Shown piece after piece: positions 54,001-63,475 of a stretch of 64,000 nucleotides of DNA (position 1 is its first letter; the number at the start of each line of letters is the position of its first letter). Under the pieces are notes generated by a model, which had not been told where the DNA came from, did no database searches, and saw only the letters and a program-made list of their open reading frames with translations. The position numbers and the translations under genes are program-made. This DNA comes from Brucella tritici (GTDB taxonomy: Bacteria; Pseudomonadota; Alphaproteobacteria; Rhizobiales; Rhizobiaceae). The DNA is taken from the NCBI RefSeq assembly GCF_008932295.1, contig NZ_WBWA01000003.1, positions 248,001 to 312,000 of the forward strand, written 5' to 3'.

Positions 54001-55554
54001 ATGATAAGCGGCATCCACCACATCACCCTCATCACCCGAAAAGTGCAGGCCAATGTCGATTTCTATGCCGGCTTTCTGGGATTGCGTATCGTCAAGCAGA
54101 CAGGCGGGTTTGAAGATGCCGAGCAACTGCATCTGTTCTATGGCGACCGTTCTGGCACGCCCGGATCGTTGATTACGTTTCTGGTGTGGGAAGATGGTGC
54201 CAGGGGGCGTGTCGGTCATGGTCAGGTTAGTGAAGTCGCGCTTGCCATTGATCGCACTGCCATCGGATTCTGGCTCGAGCGCGCCTTGCGCCATCACGTG
54301 CCATCCGAAGGGCCCGTGCAGGAGTTTGGCGAACCTGTTCTGCGCCTGCGCGACCCCGATGGTGTGATCGTCAAGCTTGTCGGCTGCGATCTTGCCGCCA
54401 ATGATGCGTGGGAAAGCGAGGGCATTCCGGCAGCTTTCGCCGTCAGGCGTTTGCGTGCCGCGACCATTCTGTCCGAGGCACCGGAACAGACTGCAGGTTT
54501 CATCGAACGTTATTTCGGTTTCAGGCCTTCGGCGAAAGAGGGCACGATAGATCGTCTTCTGTCAGATTCCGGCGATGCCATCGATGTGCGTGATGCGGGC
54601 GGCTTCTGGCCGGGTATTCCCGGCACGGGCATTGCCGATCATGTCGCTTTTCGTGCTGCCGATATCGGTGAAGTGGAACGGGCGGAGAAGGAACTCTCAA
54701 AGCTCAACTCAAGTGCCGTCAATGTGCATGACCGCAAATATTTCACGTCGCTCTATGTTCGCGAGCCGGGCGGAACGCTGTTTGAATTTGCAACTGACGC
54801 ACCGGGCTTCGCAATAGATGAGCCGGTCGAGAGGCTGGGCCAGTTCCTGTTCGTGCCGCCGGGCAATGAGGAAAAGGCCGATGCCATCCGGGCACGGATG
54901 CCGCAATTCGCTCTACCGGGCGAGGAGCGTGTCATCTATCGTGATCTGCCTTTCGTTCATCGAATACACCAGCCGGAAGAGCCGGATGGCAGTACACTGG
55001 TGCTTTTGCATGGTACCGGCGGGAACGAAAACGACCTGATGCCTTTCGCCCGCAAGGCTGTGCCACGCGCAACCCTTCTGGGGGTACGCGGACGCAGTAC
55101 GGAAGAGGGTATCCAGCGCTGGTTCCGCCGCTTCGACCTGAAAAAGTTCGATCAGGCCGATATTCGGTTTGAAGCACAGGCATTCGAGGCTTTCGTTGAG
55201 GGTGCCGCCGCCGCTTATGGTATCGATCTGAATCGGACGGCCTTTATTGGGAACTCCAACGGCGCAAATCTGCTGGCGGCTTTCATGCGTTTGCATCCGC
55301 ATGTGGTTCGCACGGCGGTTCTTCTGCGCGGTCAGGAGGTTCTGGAGGAGCAACCCGATGGCGCGGATTTGTCGGATGCTTCAGTGCTTTTGATGAACGG
55401 TGCTTCCGATCCTTTTGGCGATGGGAACGGAACACTGGAAAAAGTCCTGAGAGAAGACGGGGCTGCTCTCACGATCAGCACGGTCGGGGCCGGGCATGCG
55501 CTCATAGATGAAGATATCCGCATCGCAAGCGAATGGCTTCGCGACAAGATATAA
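54001..55554 (+). CDS. Fusion of VOC dioxygenase (MhqO-like) and alpha/beta-hydrolase (MhqD-like)
   Basis: A 517 aa two-part enzyme. Residues 1-310 are two VOC modules like ring-cleaving dioxygenase MhqO (GIHHITLITRKVQANVDFY, then IADHVAFRA and TSLYVREPGGTLFEFATD). Residues about 320-517 are a carboxylesterase/phospholipase-like hydrolase (LVLLHGTGGNENDLMPFA, elbow FIGNSNGANLLAAF, and the His in GAGHALIDE). In Bacillus MhqO and MhqD are separate proteins for quinone detoxification; here they are one chain. The gene faces a second VOC gene. Confidence 0.88.
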   Translation: MISGIHHITLITRKVQANVDFYAGFLGLRIVKQTGGFEDAEQLHLFYGDRSGTPGSLITFLVWEDGARGRVGHGQVSEVALAIDRTAIGFWLERALRHHVPSEGPVQEFGEPVLRLRDPDGVIVKLVGCDLAANDAWESEGIPAAFAVRRLRAATILSEAPEQTAGFIERYFGFRPSAKEGTIDRLLSDSGDAIDVRDAGGFWPGIPGTGIADHVAFRAADIGEVERAEKELSKLNSSAVNVHDRKYFTSLYVREPGGTLFEFATDAPGFAIDEPVERLGQFLFVPPGNEEKADAIRARMPQFALPGEERVIYRDLPFVHRIHQPEEPDGSTLVLLHGTGGNENDLMPFARKAVPRATLLGVRGRSTEEGIQRWFRRFDLKKFDQADIRFEAQAFEAFVEGAAAAYGIDLNRTAFIGNSNGANLLAAFMRLHPHVVRTAVLLRGQEVLEEQPDGADLSDASVLLMNGASDPFGDGNGTLEKVLREDGAALTISTVGAGHALIDEDIRIASEWLRDKI

Positions 55555-55556
55555 GT

Positions 55557-55590
55557 AAAAGGGCTGCGGAGAGTTCCGCAGCCCTTTTTA
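55557..55590. terminator. Bidirectional terminator between the two VOC genes
   Basis: AAAAGGGCTGCGGA / TCCGCAGCCCTTTTT, perfect 10-base GC stem with A and T flanks on both sides. Confidence 0.93.
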
Positions 55591-55592
55591 TA

Positions 55593-56546
55593 TTAATCAA
55601 GAGGTTTCAGGTTTCGCTCGATCGCTTCGCGCTTGCTTTCCAGGAAAGGCGGAAGCGACAGGCTTTCGCCAAGGCTTTCAAGTGGCTCGTCGACTGCAAA
55701 GCCGGGACCATCGGTCGCGATCTCGAACAGGATGCCGTTCGGCTCGCGGAAGTAGAGCGAGCGGAAATAGTAGCGTTCGACTTCGCCGCTTGACGGCATG
55801 CGCACAGATCGCAGGCGATCGACCCATTCCTGCATGCTTTCCTGATCCGGCGTGCGGAAGGCCACATGGTGCACAGCGCCCGCACCCTGCCATGCAGTGG
55901 GCAGGTTCGGCTGTACCGCGACATGCAGTTCGGCTGCAGCACCGCCCGGACCCATGGAGAAGACATGGACATGACCTTCACCGTCAGGCGAAACGTAATC
56001 GCCGGTCTGGCGCATGTTCATGACCTTTTCCAGAATGATCTGGGTGGGCGCCAGTTCAGGAACACTGAGCGTAATCGGCCCGAGGCCCCTGATCTGCTTT
56101 TCTGCAGGCACAGGACTCCGGTCCCAGCTATGGGCTTCCCCCGCGCCACCGTCATCGGTCAGGCGCAGACGCTGCCCCTCCGGGTCCTCGAAATCGAGGA
56201 CGGCACGTCCAGCAACCTCAAAAGTATCGCCTGTCTGGACACCTTTATCGTTCAGGTGGTTTCGCCACCATTCCAGGCTTTCGACACCGTTCACACGCAA
56301 GCCGGTGCGGGCGACGCTGTTGGTGCCGCGCTGTTCGCGCTGTACCGGCCAGTCGAAAAAGGTGATATCCGTGCCGGGCGAAGCCAGCCCGTCTGCGTAA
56401 AACAGATGGTAGGCGCTGGTGTCGTCCTGATTGACGGTTTTCTTGACGAGCCGAAGCCCGAGCGTGTCGGTATAGAAGCGCCGGTTGCCGGGCGCATCGG
56501 CGGTGATGGCTGTCAGATGGTGCAGCCCTGTCAGTTCCAATGCCAT
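55593..56546 (-). CDS. VOC ring-cleaving dioxygenase (MhqO/PcpA-like)
   Basis: A 317 aa two-module VOC protein. [20 protein letters not shown] at the start gives the first His ligand, [13 protein letters not shown] the second module, and [20 protein letters not shown] the last Glu ligand. Start ATG with GGAGG eight bases upstream. Similar to the VOC half of the facing fusion protein. Likely cleaves hydroquinone-type rings with Fe(II); substrate unknown. Confidence 0.9.
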   Translation of the reverse strand: MALELTGLHHLTAITADAPGNRRFYTDTLGLRLVKKTVNQDDTSAYHLFYADGLASPGTDITFFDWPVQREQRGTNSVARTGLRVNGVESLEWWRNHLNDKGVQTGDTFEVAGRAVLDFEDPEGQRLRLTDDGGAGEAHSWDRSPVPAEKQIRGLGPITLSVPELAPTQIILEKVMNMRQTGDYVSPDGEGHVHVFSMGPGGAAAELHVAVQPNLPTAWQGAGAVHHVAFRTPDQESMQEWVDRLRSVRMPSSGEVERYYFRSLYFREPNGILFEIATDGPGFAVDEPLESLGESLSLPPFLESKREAIERNLKPLD

Positions 56547-56776
56547 AATGTGCCTCCTTCAGAAACGGAGTTGCTGTTGGCGGTTATATCGGTCGGGGCT
56601 GATCGCAAGGAAAGTATCACCTGTTGAACAGTGTGTAACCCATAAGCCGCAATCGCCTTGCGTTCCGACAACAGTGGATAATTGGGGCTTGGCAGAACGT
56701 TTCACGTAAAGAATATATTAACCCTCGGATTTCGGTTGTAAGAAACCTGCTGGCGTAGCGTTTAGGGAGTTTGGTT

Positions 56777-58027
56777 TTGCGGCGCATTTTTTCTCGGACT
56801 GCCCCTGCGTTGCTCGTTTTGATGTCTCTGCTTGCCGGTTGCGCCAGCCGTCCTGAAGGCGTGCTTGTGCCCGTCGGCGATGCCGCTTCTCCCAATACCA
56901 CCAAGGTTGATCTTGTCGTGGCGACCACCCGCCGCCCATCCGACAAACCGGGCATTCTTTTCTCCGGCGAGCGTGACAAGCTCGTGTCGCTCAACGAGAT
57001 TGTTGTGTCCATTCCGCCGGAAAAAAACCGCAAGGCGGGTGAAGTGCAGTGGCCGAAGAAGCTGCCGCCCAATCCGCAGACCGATTTCACTACCGTCAGC
57101 GTGACACCGCTCAAGACCGATGTGGAAATGGCAGGCTGGGTTCGCCCGCATCTGACCAAGAGCCGCCGCGTGATGGTTTTCGTGCACGGTTTCAACAATA
57201 CGTTCGAGGATTCCGTTTATCGCTTTGCCCAGATCGTGCATGATTCCGGAGCCGATGTTGCGCCGGTGATCTTCACCTGGCCGTCGCGCGCCAGCGTGTT
57301 CGACTATAATTACGACAAGGAAAGCACTAACTATTCCCGCGATGCGCTGGAGCAGATCTTGCGCGCCATCGCACGCGAGCCAGAGGTCAAGGACATCACG
57401 GTCATGGCTCACTCGATGGGCAGCTGGCTGACGGTCGAGGCTCTGCGGCAGATGGCGATCCGCGATGGCCGCGTGAATGCCAAGATAACGGATGTCATTC
57501 TGGCATCGCCCGATCTCGACGTTGATGTGTTTTCGAAACAGTTTCTGGCGATGGGCAAGCAGCATCCGCGCTTCACCCTGTTCACGTCGCGAGACGACAG
57601 GGCGCTTGCATTGTCTCGGCGTATTTCCGGAAATATCGACCGTCTCGGCCAGATTGACCCGTCAATCGAGCCCTATCGCTCCGAGCTTGAAAAAGCAGGC
57701 ATTACCGTTATCGACCTGACACAGCTCAAGGCGGGTGACCGTCTCAACCACGGCAAGTTTGCTTCCAGTCCGGAAGTCGTGCAGTTGATCGGCCAGCGCC
57801 TCGTTGCAGGCCAGACCATCACGGATTCGCAGGTTGGGCTCGGTGATCGTCTGGGGGCAGTGGCGATGGGTACGGCACAGGGTGTCGGAACGGCTGCCTC
57901 GCTGGTGGTAACAGCGCCAATTGCCGTGTTCGATCCGAACACACGCAAAACCTATGACGAGCAGATCGATCGTTTCGGCCGTGCCGTCGGCAATACGGTT
58001 GGCGCGGTAACGATCCCCACGCAATAA
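56777..58027 (+). CDS. DUF900 alpha/beta-hydrolase lipoprotein
   Basis: A 416 aa lipoprotein-like hydrolase. Start is TTG (LRRIFSRTAPALLVLMSLLA) with GGGAG seven bases upstream; a TTG two codons earlier is also open. Lipobox LLAGC gives lipid attachment at the Cys. DUF900 core: VMVFVHGFNNTFEDSVYRFA, VIFTWPSRASVFDYNYD, nucleophile elbow MAHSMGSWLTVEAL and DVILASPDLDVDVF. Probably an esterase in the envelope. Confidence 0.85.
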   Translation: MRRIFSRTAPALLVLMSLLAGCASRPEGVLVPVGDAASPNTTKVDLVVATTRRPSDKPGILFSGERDKLVSLNEIVVSIPPEKNRKAGEVQWPKKLPPNPQTDFTTVSVTPLKTDVEMAGWVRPHLTKSRRVMVFVHGFNNTFEDSVYRFAQIVHDSGADVAPVIFTWPSRASVFDYNYDKESTNYSRDALEQILRAIAREPEVKDITVMAHSMGSWLTVEALRQMAIRDGRVNAKITDVILASPDLDVDVFSKQFLAMGKQHPRFTLFTSRDDRALALSRRISGNIDRLGQIDPSIEPYRSELEKAGITVIDLTQLKAGDRLNHGKFASSPEVVQLIGQRLVAGQTITDSQVGLGDRLGAVAMGTAQGVGTAASLVVTAPIAVFDPNTRKTYDEQIDRFGRAVGNTVGAVTIPTQ

Positions 58028-58081
58028 GCGCAGAGAACGCTTCGCCTCCACAGTTGTCATATTTGAGCTGACGCTGTAGGA

Positions 58082-58109
58082 CTCGCGGCCAATAAATTCG
58101 GGCCGCGAG
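58082..58109 (+). promoter_or_regulatory. Leader hairpin touching the panC ribosome binding site
   Basis: CTCGCGGCC and GGCCGCGAG are perfect 9-base arms with a 10-base AT-rich loop. The 3' arm's last base is the first of the GGAGG (58109-58113), five bases before the panC ATG. No T-run, so it is more like a translation-level element. Confidence 0.55.
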
Positions 58110-58118
58110 GAGGACCTC

Positions 58119-58988
58119 ATGCAGATCATCCGCACCATTGAGGAATTGCGTCAGGCTTTGGCGCCTGCAAGGCGGGCTGGAAAACGCATCGGCTTCGTGC
58201 CGACCATGGGTTATCTCCATAAAGGCCATCTTGAGTTGGTTCATCGCTCCAGAGCGGAAAACGACGTGACTGTCGTGTCGATTTTCGTCAATCCGCTGCA
58301 ATTTGGCGCGAATGAAGATCTCGATAAGTATCCGCGTGATCTGGAGCGCGATGCCACTCTATTGCGCGGAGCAGAGGTCGATTACGTCTTCGCGCCAGCA
58401 GTCAGCGACATGTATCCGCGCCCGATGCAGACCGTGGTGGATGTGCCCACCCTTGGCAACCAGATGGAAGGCGAGGCGCGCCCCGGTCACTTCGCCGGCG
58501 TCGCAACGGTAGTCAGCAAGCTTTTCAACATCGTCGGTCCGGACGCCGCTTATTTCGGCGAGAAGGATTTTCAGCAACTCGTCATCATCCGCCGTATGGT
58601 GGACGACATGGCCATTCCCGTGCGTGTGGTTGGCGTCAAGACCGTGCGGGAGGATGACGGGCTCGCCTGTTCGTCGCGCAACGTCTATCTGTCGGCGGAA
58701 CAGCGCGCTGCCGCGATCATCGTGCCGAAAGCGCTCGACGAAGCCGAGCGGCTTTATCGGTCCGGTGTGGACGACCCCGATGCGCTGGAAGCGGCAATTC
58801 GTGCGTTTATCGCCACAGAACCGCTGGCGACGCCGGAAGTTGTGGCGCTGCGCGACCCCGAAACGCTGGAGCGCCTGACGGCGGTGCAGGGGCGGCCCGT
58901 GCTGATTGCGCTGTTCGTGCGGCTTGGCACAACGCGGCTCCTCGACAATCGCGTCATTGCGCATGTCGCACAGGAACAGGCGGCCTGA
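58119..58988 (+). CDS. panC: Pantothenate synthetase
   Basis: ATP-dependent joining of pantoate and beta-alanine, 289 aa. [17 protein letters not shown] holds the HIGH-like loop; [35 protein letters not shown]; and SSRNVYLS (KMSKS-like). Strong GGAGG site. First gene of panC-panB, one base from the panB ATG. Confidence 0.97.
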   Translation: MQIIRTIEELRQALAPARRAGKRIGFVPTMGYLHKGHLELVHRSRAENDVTVVSIFVNPLQFGANEDLDKYPRDLERDATLLRGAEVDYVFAPAVSDMYPRPMQTVVDVPTLGNQMEGEARPGHFAGVATVVSKLFNIVGPDAAYFGEKDFQQLVIIRRMVDDMAIPVRVVGVKTVREDDGLACSSRNVYLSAEQRAAAIIVPKALDEAERLYRSGVDDPDALEAAIRAFIATEPLATPEVVALRDPETLERLTAVQGRPVLIALFVRLGTTRLLDNRVIAHVAQEQAA

Positions 58989-58989
58989 G

Positions 58990-59817
58990 ATGAGCGCACC
59001 CGTCAAACAGAAGCGACTGACGCCGAAGGCCATTTCGGCCCTGAAGGGCGAACGCCCGATTGTCAGTCTCACCGCCTATACGACGCCGATTGCGCGGCTG
59101 CTCGATCCGCATTGCGACCTGCTGCTGGTGGGGGACTCGCTCGGCATGGTGCTTTACGGCATGGATTCCACGCTTGCTGTCACGCTCGATATGATGATCG
59201 CCCATGGGCAAGCGGTGATGCGCGGGGCCGAGACGGCCTGTGTCATCGTCGATATGCCGTTCGGTTCCTATCAGGAATCGAAGGAACAGGCGTTCCGCAA
59301 TGCCGCCCGCGTGATGCAGGAAACCGGCTGCGACGGCGTCAAGCTTGAAGGCGGTGAGGAAATGGCCGAAACGGTCGATTTTCTGGTCCGGCGCGGTATT
59401 CCGGTGTTCGGTCATGTCGGCCTGATGCCGCAACAGGTCAATACGGTTGGCGGCTTCCGCTCGCTCGGACGCGACGACGATGAGGCCGACCGTATTCGTC
59501 GCGATGCGCAGGCCATCGCCGATGCCGGTGTGTTTGCGCTGGTCATTGAGGGCACAGTAGAGCCGCTGGCGCGCGAGATCACCGCATCGCTTTCCGTCCC
59601 GACGGTTGGCATTGGTGCTTCGGCTGCCTGCGACGGGCAGATATTGGTTTCGGACGATATGCTGGGGCTGTTTCAGGATTTCACACCGCGCTTCGTGAAG
59701 CGCTTTGCTCAACTGGCGCCGCAAGTGTCCGATGCGGCTAAAGCCTATGCCGAGGAGGTGCGGGCGCGCGCATTCCCGGGACCGGAGCATGTTTTCGGCA
59801 CTAAGCCGAAAACTTAG
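58990..59817 (+). CDS. panB: Ketopantoate hydroxymethyltransferase
   Basis: Makes ketopantoate from 2-ketoisovalerate and methylene-tetrahydrofolate, 275 aa. Start at [20 protein letters not shown] one base after pan[28 protein letters not shown] (metal Asp), [31 protein letters not shown] and [20 protein letters not shown]. Normal length. Confidence 0.97.
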   Translation: MSAPVKQKRLTPKAISALKGERPIVSLTAYTTPIARLLDPHCDLLLVGDSLGMVLYGMDSTLAVTLDMMIAHGQAVMRGAETACVIVDMPFGSYQESKEQAFRNAARVMQETGCDGVKLEGGEEMAETVDFLVRRGIPVFGHVGLMPQQVNTVGGFRSLGRDDDEADRIRRDAQAIADAGVFALVIEGTVEPLAREITASLSVPTVGIGASAACDGQILVSDDMLGLFQDFTPRFVKRFAQLAPQVSDAAKAYAEEVRARAFPGPEHVFGTKPKT

Positions 59818-59903
59818 CCCTTAAATTCTGTGCCGAGTGGCGGTAGCGCCTTGTAATTATTCGTCAATCGCGTTCAATGTCGGAAGTGTTTTCCGGAGTT
59901 GCT

Positions 59904-60827
59904 GTGACCGACGATATTGCCCATACCGAACTGATTGCCGTGCTGGCCGCCGTAACCAGCGAACAGCCGCGCGTCATGACTGTACGACAGGGGCAAGCCC
60001 TGCCATCCGGCCCGTTCGAAAGCGAGCACCGTTCGTTGCAATCCGGTCTGCGCGCCTGGGTACAGTCGGAAACCGCGCATCCGGTCGGCTATCTGGAGCA
60101 GCTCTACACTTTTGCCGACCGTGACCGTCACGCACAGGGCGAACGCATCATCTCGATCAGCTATCTCGGCCTTGTGCGCGAAAGCGATGCGGCGGCAGGG
60201 CAGGCGGGCTGGCGCGGCTGGTATGATTATCTGCCGTGGGAAGATCACCGTCAGGGCGAACCGGCCATCATGGAGCATCTCAACAATGCGCTCCTTGTCT
60301 GGGCCTATCGGGCCGAAACGCCGGAACTGACCGCGCAGCGCATGCGGCGCATCTCGTTCACCTTCGGCTTCGACAATGGAGAGTGGGGCGGGCGCTGGAA
60401 CGAAGACCTCGTGCTGCAACGCTATGAGTTGCTGTTCGAGGCAGGGCTGGTGGCGGAAGCCGGGATGAAGGAAGACGAGAACGGTCGCTCCATGTTTGCC
60501 GATCATCGCCGCATCCTCGCCACGGCGATTGCGCGGCTGCGCGCCAAGATCAAATATCGCCCGGTGGTGTTTGAGCTGATGCCGGACAGTTTTACGCTTT
60601 TACAACTCCAACGGACTGTCGAAGCGCTGGCGGGTCTGCGCCTGCACAAGCAGAATTTCCGCCGCCTGATCGAGCAGCAGGATCTCGTCGAGGAAACCGG
60701 CGAAAGCGACAGTGAAACAGGCGGTCGCCCGGCAAAACTGTTCCGTTTCCGCTACTCGATTGTCGAGGAACGCGCCCTTTCCGAGCGCCATCTGGCCGGA
60801 GCCAAGCTGCCAATCTCCCGCGATTGA
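59904..60827 (+). CDS. nrtR: NrtR-type NAD biosynthesis repressor (Nudix + winged helix)
   Basis: A 307 aa regulator with a degenerate N-terminal Nudix-like domain (ELIAVLAAVTSEQPRVMTVR; YLEQLYTFADRDRH; SISYLGLVRE) and a C-terminal winged helix (FTLLQLQRTVEALAGLRLHK, NFRRLIEQQDLVEET). GTG start with GGAG five bases upstream is preferred over the ATG at 59877. NrtR represses nadABC in alphaproteobacteria and senses NAD metabolites such as ADP-ribose. Its stop codon lies in the promoter of nadA. Confidence 0.9.
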   Translation: MTDDIAHTELIAVLAAVTSEQPRVMTVRQGQALPSGPFESEHRSLQSGLRAWVQSETAHPVGYLEQLYTFADRDRHAQGERIISISYLGLVRESDAAAGQAGWRGWYDYLPWEDHRQGEPAIMEHLNNALLVWAYRAETPELTAQRMRRISFTFGFDNGEWGGRWNEDLVLQRYELLFEAGLVAEAGMKEDENGRSMFADHRRILATAIARLRAKIKYRPVVFELMPDSFTLLQLQRTVEALAGLRLHKQNFRRLIEQQDLVEETGESDSETGGRPAKLFRFRYSIVEERALSERHLAGAKLPISRD

Positions 60828-60851
60828 CAATATACTCGAATCGAGTATAAG
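60824..60851 (+). promoter_or_regulatory. nadABC promoter
   Basis: TTGACA (60824-60829) and TATAAG (60846-60851) with a 16 bp spacer, overlapping the nrtR stop. The first palindrome covers spacer and -10. Confidence 0.7.
60831..60849. promoter_or_regulatory. NrtR operator, site 1
   Basis: Perfect palindrome TATACTCGA-A-TCGAGTATA over the spacer and -10 of the nadA promoter; a bound repressor would block the polymerase. Confidence 0.8.
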
Positions 60852-60865
60852 TTCATAAACATGAA

Positions 60866-60882
60866 ATACTCAAGTTGAGTAT
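60866..60882. promoter_or_regulatory. NrtR operator, site 2
   Basis: Perfect palindrome ATACTCAA-G-TTGAGTAT, centre 34 bp after site 1, downstream of the -10. Both share TACTC...GAGTA. Confidence 0.75.
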
Positions 60883-60898
60883 AAATGGGCATGCCAGC

Positions 60899-60953
60899 GT
60901 ATTTCCAGCAAAGGCGCAAAACGCTTTCGTGTGAGGTTGATGCGTAAACGCAT
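60899..60953. repeat. Intergenic repeat in the nadA leader (RIME-like)
   Basis: GTATTTCCAGCAAAGGCGCA and following bases, related to the element at 37592; contains ACGCTTTCG and GATGCGTAAACGC. It lies between the operators and the nadA ATG. Confidence 0.45.
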
Positions 60954-60977
60954 GTCGATGAGCTGGGAGGCTCGCGC

Positions 60978-61949
60978 ATGAACGATCATGTTTCCGTTTC
61001 GCAACTTTATGACCGCGTGGCCAAGGTGCTGCCCAAGGCGGAGTGGCTGGGCTTCGAAGACGATGTTGCGGCCATTCTTGAGCTGAAGAAAAAGCGCAAT
61101 GCCGTCATCCTTGCGCATAATTACCAGACGCCGGAAATCTTCCACTGCGTGGCCGATATTGTCGGCGACAGTCTGGCGCTGGCGCGCAAGGCTGCGGAGG
61201 TCGATGCCGATGTGATCGTGCTGGCGGGCGTGCATTTCATGGCCGAGACGGCCAAGCTGCTCAATCCAGGCAAGACGGTGCTGATCCCCGATATGGCGGC
61301 GGGCTGTTCACTGGCCGACAGCATCACGCCGGAAGATGTGGCACTGCTGCGCGAGGCGCATCCCGGCGTGCCGATCATCACCTATGTCAACACATCTGCT
61401 GCCGTGAAGGCGGCATCCGATATTTGCTGCACCTCCGGCAATGCCAAAAAGGTGGTGGAGTCGCTTGGCGTACCGCGCGTGCTGATGATCCCCGACGAGT
61501 TTCTGGCGCAGAATGTGGCCCGCGAAACCGATGTCGAAATTCTTGCCTGGCATGGCCATTGCGAGGTGCATGAGCGGTTCACTCCAGACGATATCCGCGA
61601 ATTGCGCGAAAGCCACCCCGGCGTGGTGGTTCTGGCCCATCCCGAATGCCCGCCGGAAGTGGTGGCAGTTGCCGATTTCGCCGGTTCCACTGCGGTCATG
61701 TCGGACTATGTCGGCGAGAAGAAGCCGCAGCGTGTCGTGCTTTTGACCGAATGCTCGATGAGCGACAATGTTGCTGTCGATCACCCGGATGTCGAGTTCA
61801 TCCGCCCGTGCAATCTCTGCCCGCATATGAAGCGGATCACGCTTGCCAACATTCGCGATGCGCTGGAAAACAATCGCCATGAAGTGACTGTCGATGCAGC
61901 ACTGATGGAGCCAGCCCGACGCGCCGTCGAACGGATGCTGGCGGTATGA
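60978..61949 (+). CDS. nadA: Quinolinate synthase A
   Basis: Iron-sulfur enzyme that condenses iminoaspartate with DHAP, 323 aa. [13 protein letters not shown] near the start; ligands in [17 protein letters not shown] and [20 protein letters not shown] in the middle. GGGAGG six bases before the ATG. First gene of nadABC; four bases overlap with nadB (ATGA). Confidence 0.97.
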   Translation: MNDHVSVSQLYDRVAKVLPKAEWLGFEDDVAAILELKKKRNAVILAHNYQTPEIFHCVADIVGDSLALARKAAEVDADVIVLAGVHFMAETAKLLNPGKTVLIPDMAAGCSLADSITPEDVALLREAHPGVPIITYVNTSAAVKAASDICCTSGNAKKVVESLGVPRVLMIPDEFLAQNVARETDVEILAWHGHCEVHERFTPDDIRELRESHPGVVVLAHPECPPEVVAVADFAGSTAVMSDYVGEKKPQRVVLLTECSMSDNVAVDHPDVEFIRPCNLCPHMKRITLANIRDALENNRHEVTVDAALMEPARRAVERMLAV

Positions 61950-63475
61950 CTACGACCCCGGTCCTTGTCATTGGCAGCGGCCTTGCCGGTCTGATGACGG
62001 CGCTCACGCTGTCTCCGCAGCCGGTGTTGCTGGTGACAGCGGGAAGCCTCGGCTTGTCCGGTTCCAGCGCGCTGGCGCAAGGCGGCATTGCCGCAAGTGT
62101 TGGTGCGGATGACAGTGCAGCGCTGCATCTGGCCGATACGATTGCCGCTGGCGACGGCCTGTGTGACCGGGGCGTGGCGGCAGAAATCATAGAAGCGGGC
62201 GCGGACGTCGTTGCCGCGCTGGAAGCCCATGGCGTGCACTTCGACCGCAAGGCGGACGGTTCATTTTCACTCGGTTTGGAAGCCGCCCACAGCCGCCATC
62301 GCATTGTGCATGTGGATGGTGATGCGACGGGGGCGGGCATCATGCGCTCTCTGACCGCCAAGGTTCTGGCGACGCCTTCGATCACCGTCATGGACAACAC
62401 CCGCGCTCTCCGGCTCATCCGGCAGGATGGTCGTGTCGTCGGTGCCTGTCTTGAAAATGTCGGCCCGGTTGCAGCGCGCGCCGTCGTTCTGGCGACGGGC
62501 GGGATCGGCGGACTTTATAACGCAACAACCACGCCGCTCGGCAATCTCGGGCAAGCTGCGATATTGGGTGCCGCATTGGCTGGCCGCGCAGGCGCTGTGC
62601 TTGCCGATATGGAATTCGTGCAATTCCATCCGACCGCGCTAGCCGTTTCCGCGCCGCGCCTGCCGCTGATCAGCGAGGCGGTGCGCGGGGAGGGCGCTCA
62701 ACTTGTCAATGATCGCGGCGAGCGGTTCATGGCGGATGTTCCGGGCCGCGAGCTTGCGCCCCGTGATGTGGTGGCGCGCGCCATCGGCAGCGAGATTGCG
62801 CAAGGGCGTAAGGTCTATCTCGATGCACGTACGGCTCTGGGCGCGCGTTTTGCAACCCGGTTTCCCGGTATTGATGCGCTTTGCAAACAGCATGGCATTA
62901 ATCCGTCCGGTGATCTGATCCCGGTCAGGCCGGCCACGCATTACCATATGGGCGGGATCAGGACCGACGCCGACGGACGTAGCAGCCTGCCGGGCCTCTG
63001 GGCCGTGGGCGAAGCGGCCTGCACCGGTTTGCACGGCGCCAACCGGCTTGCCAGCAATTCGCTGCTTGAAGCCGCCGCCATGGGGCTGCGCGCCGCCCGC
63101 GCGCTTGGCAGTGAAGAGGCGGTCGCCGTGCGGCATCCCGTGCCTGTCAGCCTGCCGCAGAGTGCTGATCCCGAACCGGTACGGCGCATTGTTTCCAGCC
63201 ATCTTGGCCTGCTGCGTGATGAAGAAGGTTTGCGCTCTGCAATCACCACCCTTCTCCCCCTCGCGGAGACCGACGATGCCGCAGCCGTGGCGCTAGTCGC
63301 TGCGGTTGCGGCATTTGAACGGGGCGAGTCGCGCGGCAGCCATGCCCGCACCGACCACCCGCAGAAACATGCGGAGGCCAAGCGTCGCTTCCACACTTTC
63401 GAGACGGCATTCGCGCTTGCCCGCGACATTGCCGCCCCCGAACGCTTACTTCAACGAATTCCAAGGACTGCATGA
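61946..63475 (+). CDS. nadB: L-aspartate oxidase
   Basis: FAD enzyme that oxidises aspartate to iminoaspartate, 509 aa. FAD motif [34 protein letters not shown]; substrate region [72 protein letters not shown]. Start overlaps the nadA stop. Hands its unstable product to NadA. Confidence 0.96.
   Translation: MTTTPVLVIGSGLAGLMTALTLSPQPVLLVTAGSLGLSGSSALAQGGIAASVGADDSAALHLADTIAAGDGLCDRGVAAEIIEAGADVVAALEAHGVHFDRKADGSFSLGLEAAHSRHRIVHVDGDATGAGIMRSLTAKVLATPSITVMDNTRALRLIRQDGRVVGACLENVGPVAARAVVLATGGIGGLYNATTTPLGNLGQAAILGAALAGRAGAVLADMEFVQFHPTALAVSAPRLPLISEAVRGEGAQLVNDRGERFMADVPGRELAPRDVVARAIGSEIAQGRKVYLDARTALGARFATRFPGIDALCKQHGINPSGDLIPVRPATHYHMGGIRTDADGRSSLPGLWAVGEAACTGLHGANRLASNSLLEAAAMGLRAARALGSEEAVAVRHPVPVSLPQSADPEPVRRIVSSHLGLLRDEEGLRSAITTLLPLAETDDAAAVALVAAVAAFERGESRGSHARTDHPQKHAEAKRRFHTFETAFALARDIAAPERLLQRIPRTA

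Noticed and set aside
58082-58109. The panC leader hairpin as the known pan RNA motif
   Set aside because: It lacks the bulged adenines of that motif and is a plain perfect stem.
58954-59790. 278-codon minus-strand frame
   Set aside because: Antisense to panB, which is unambiguous.
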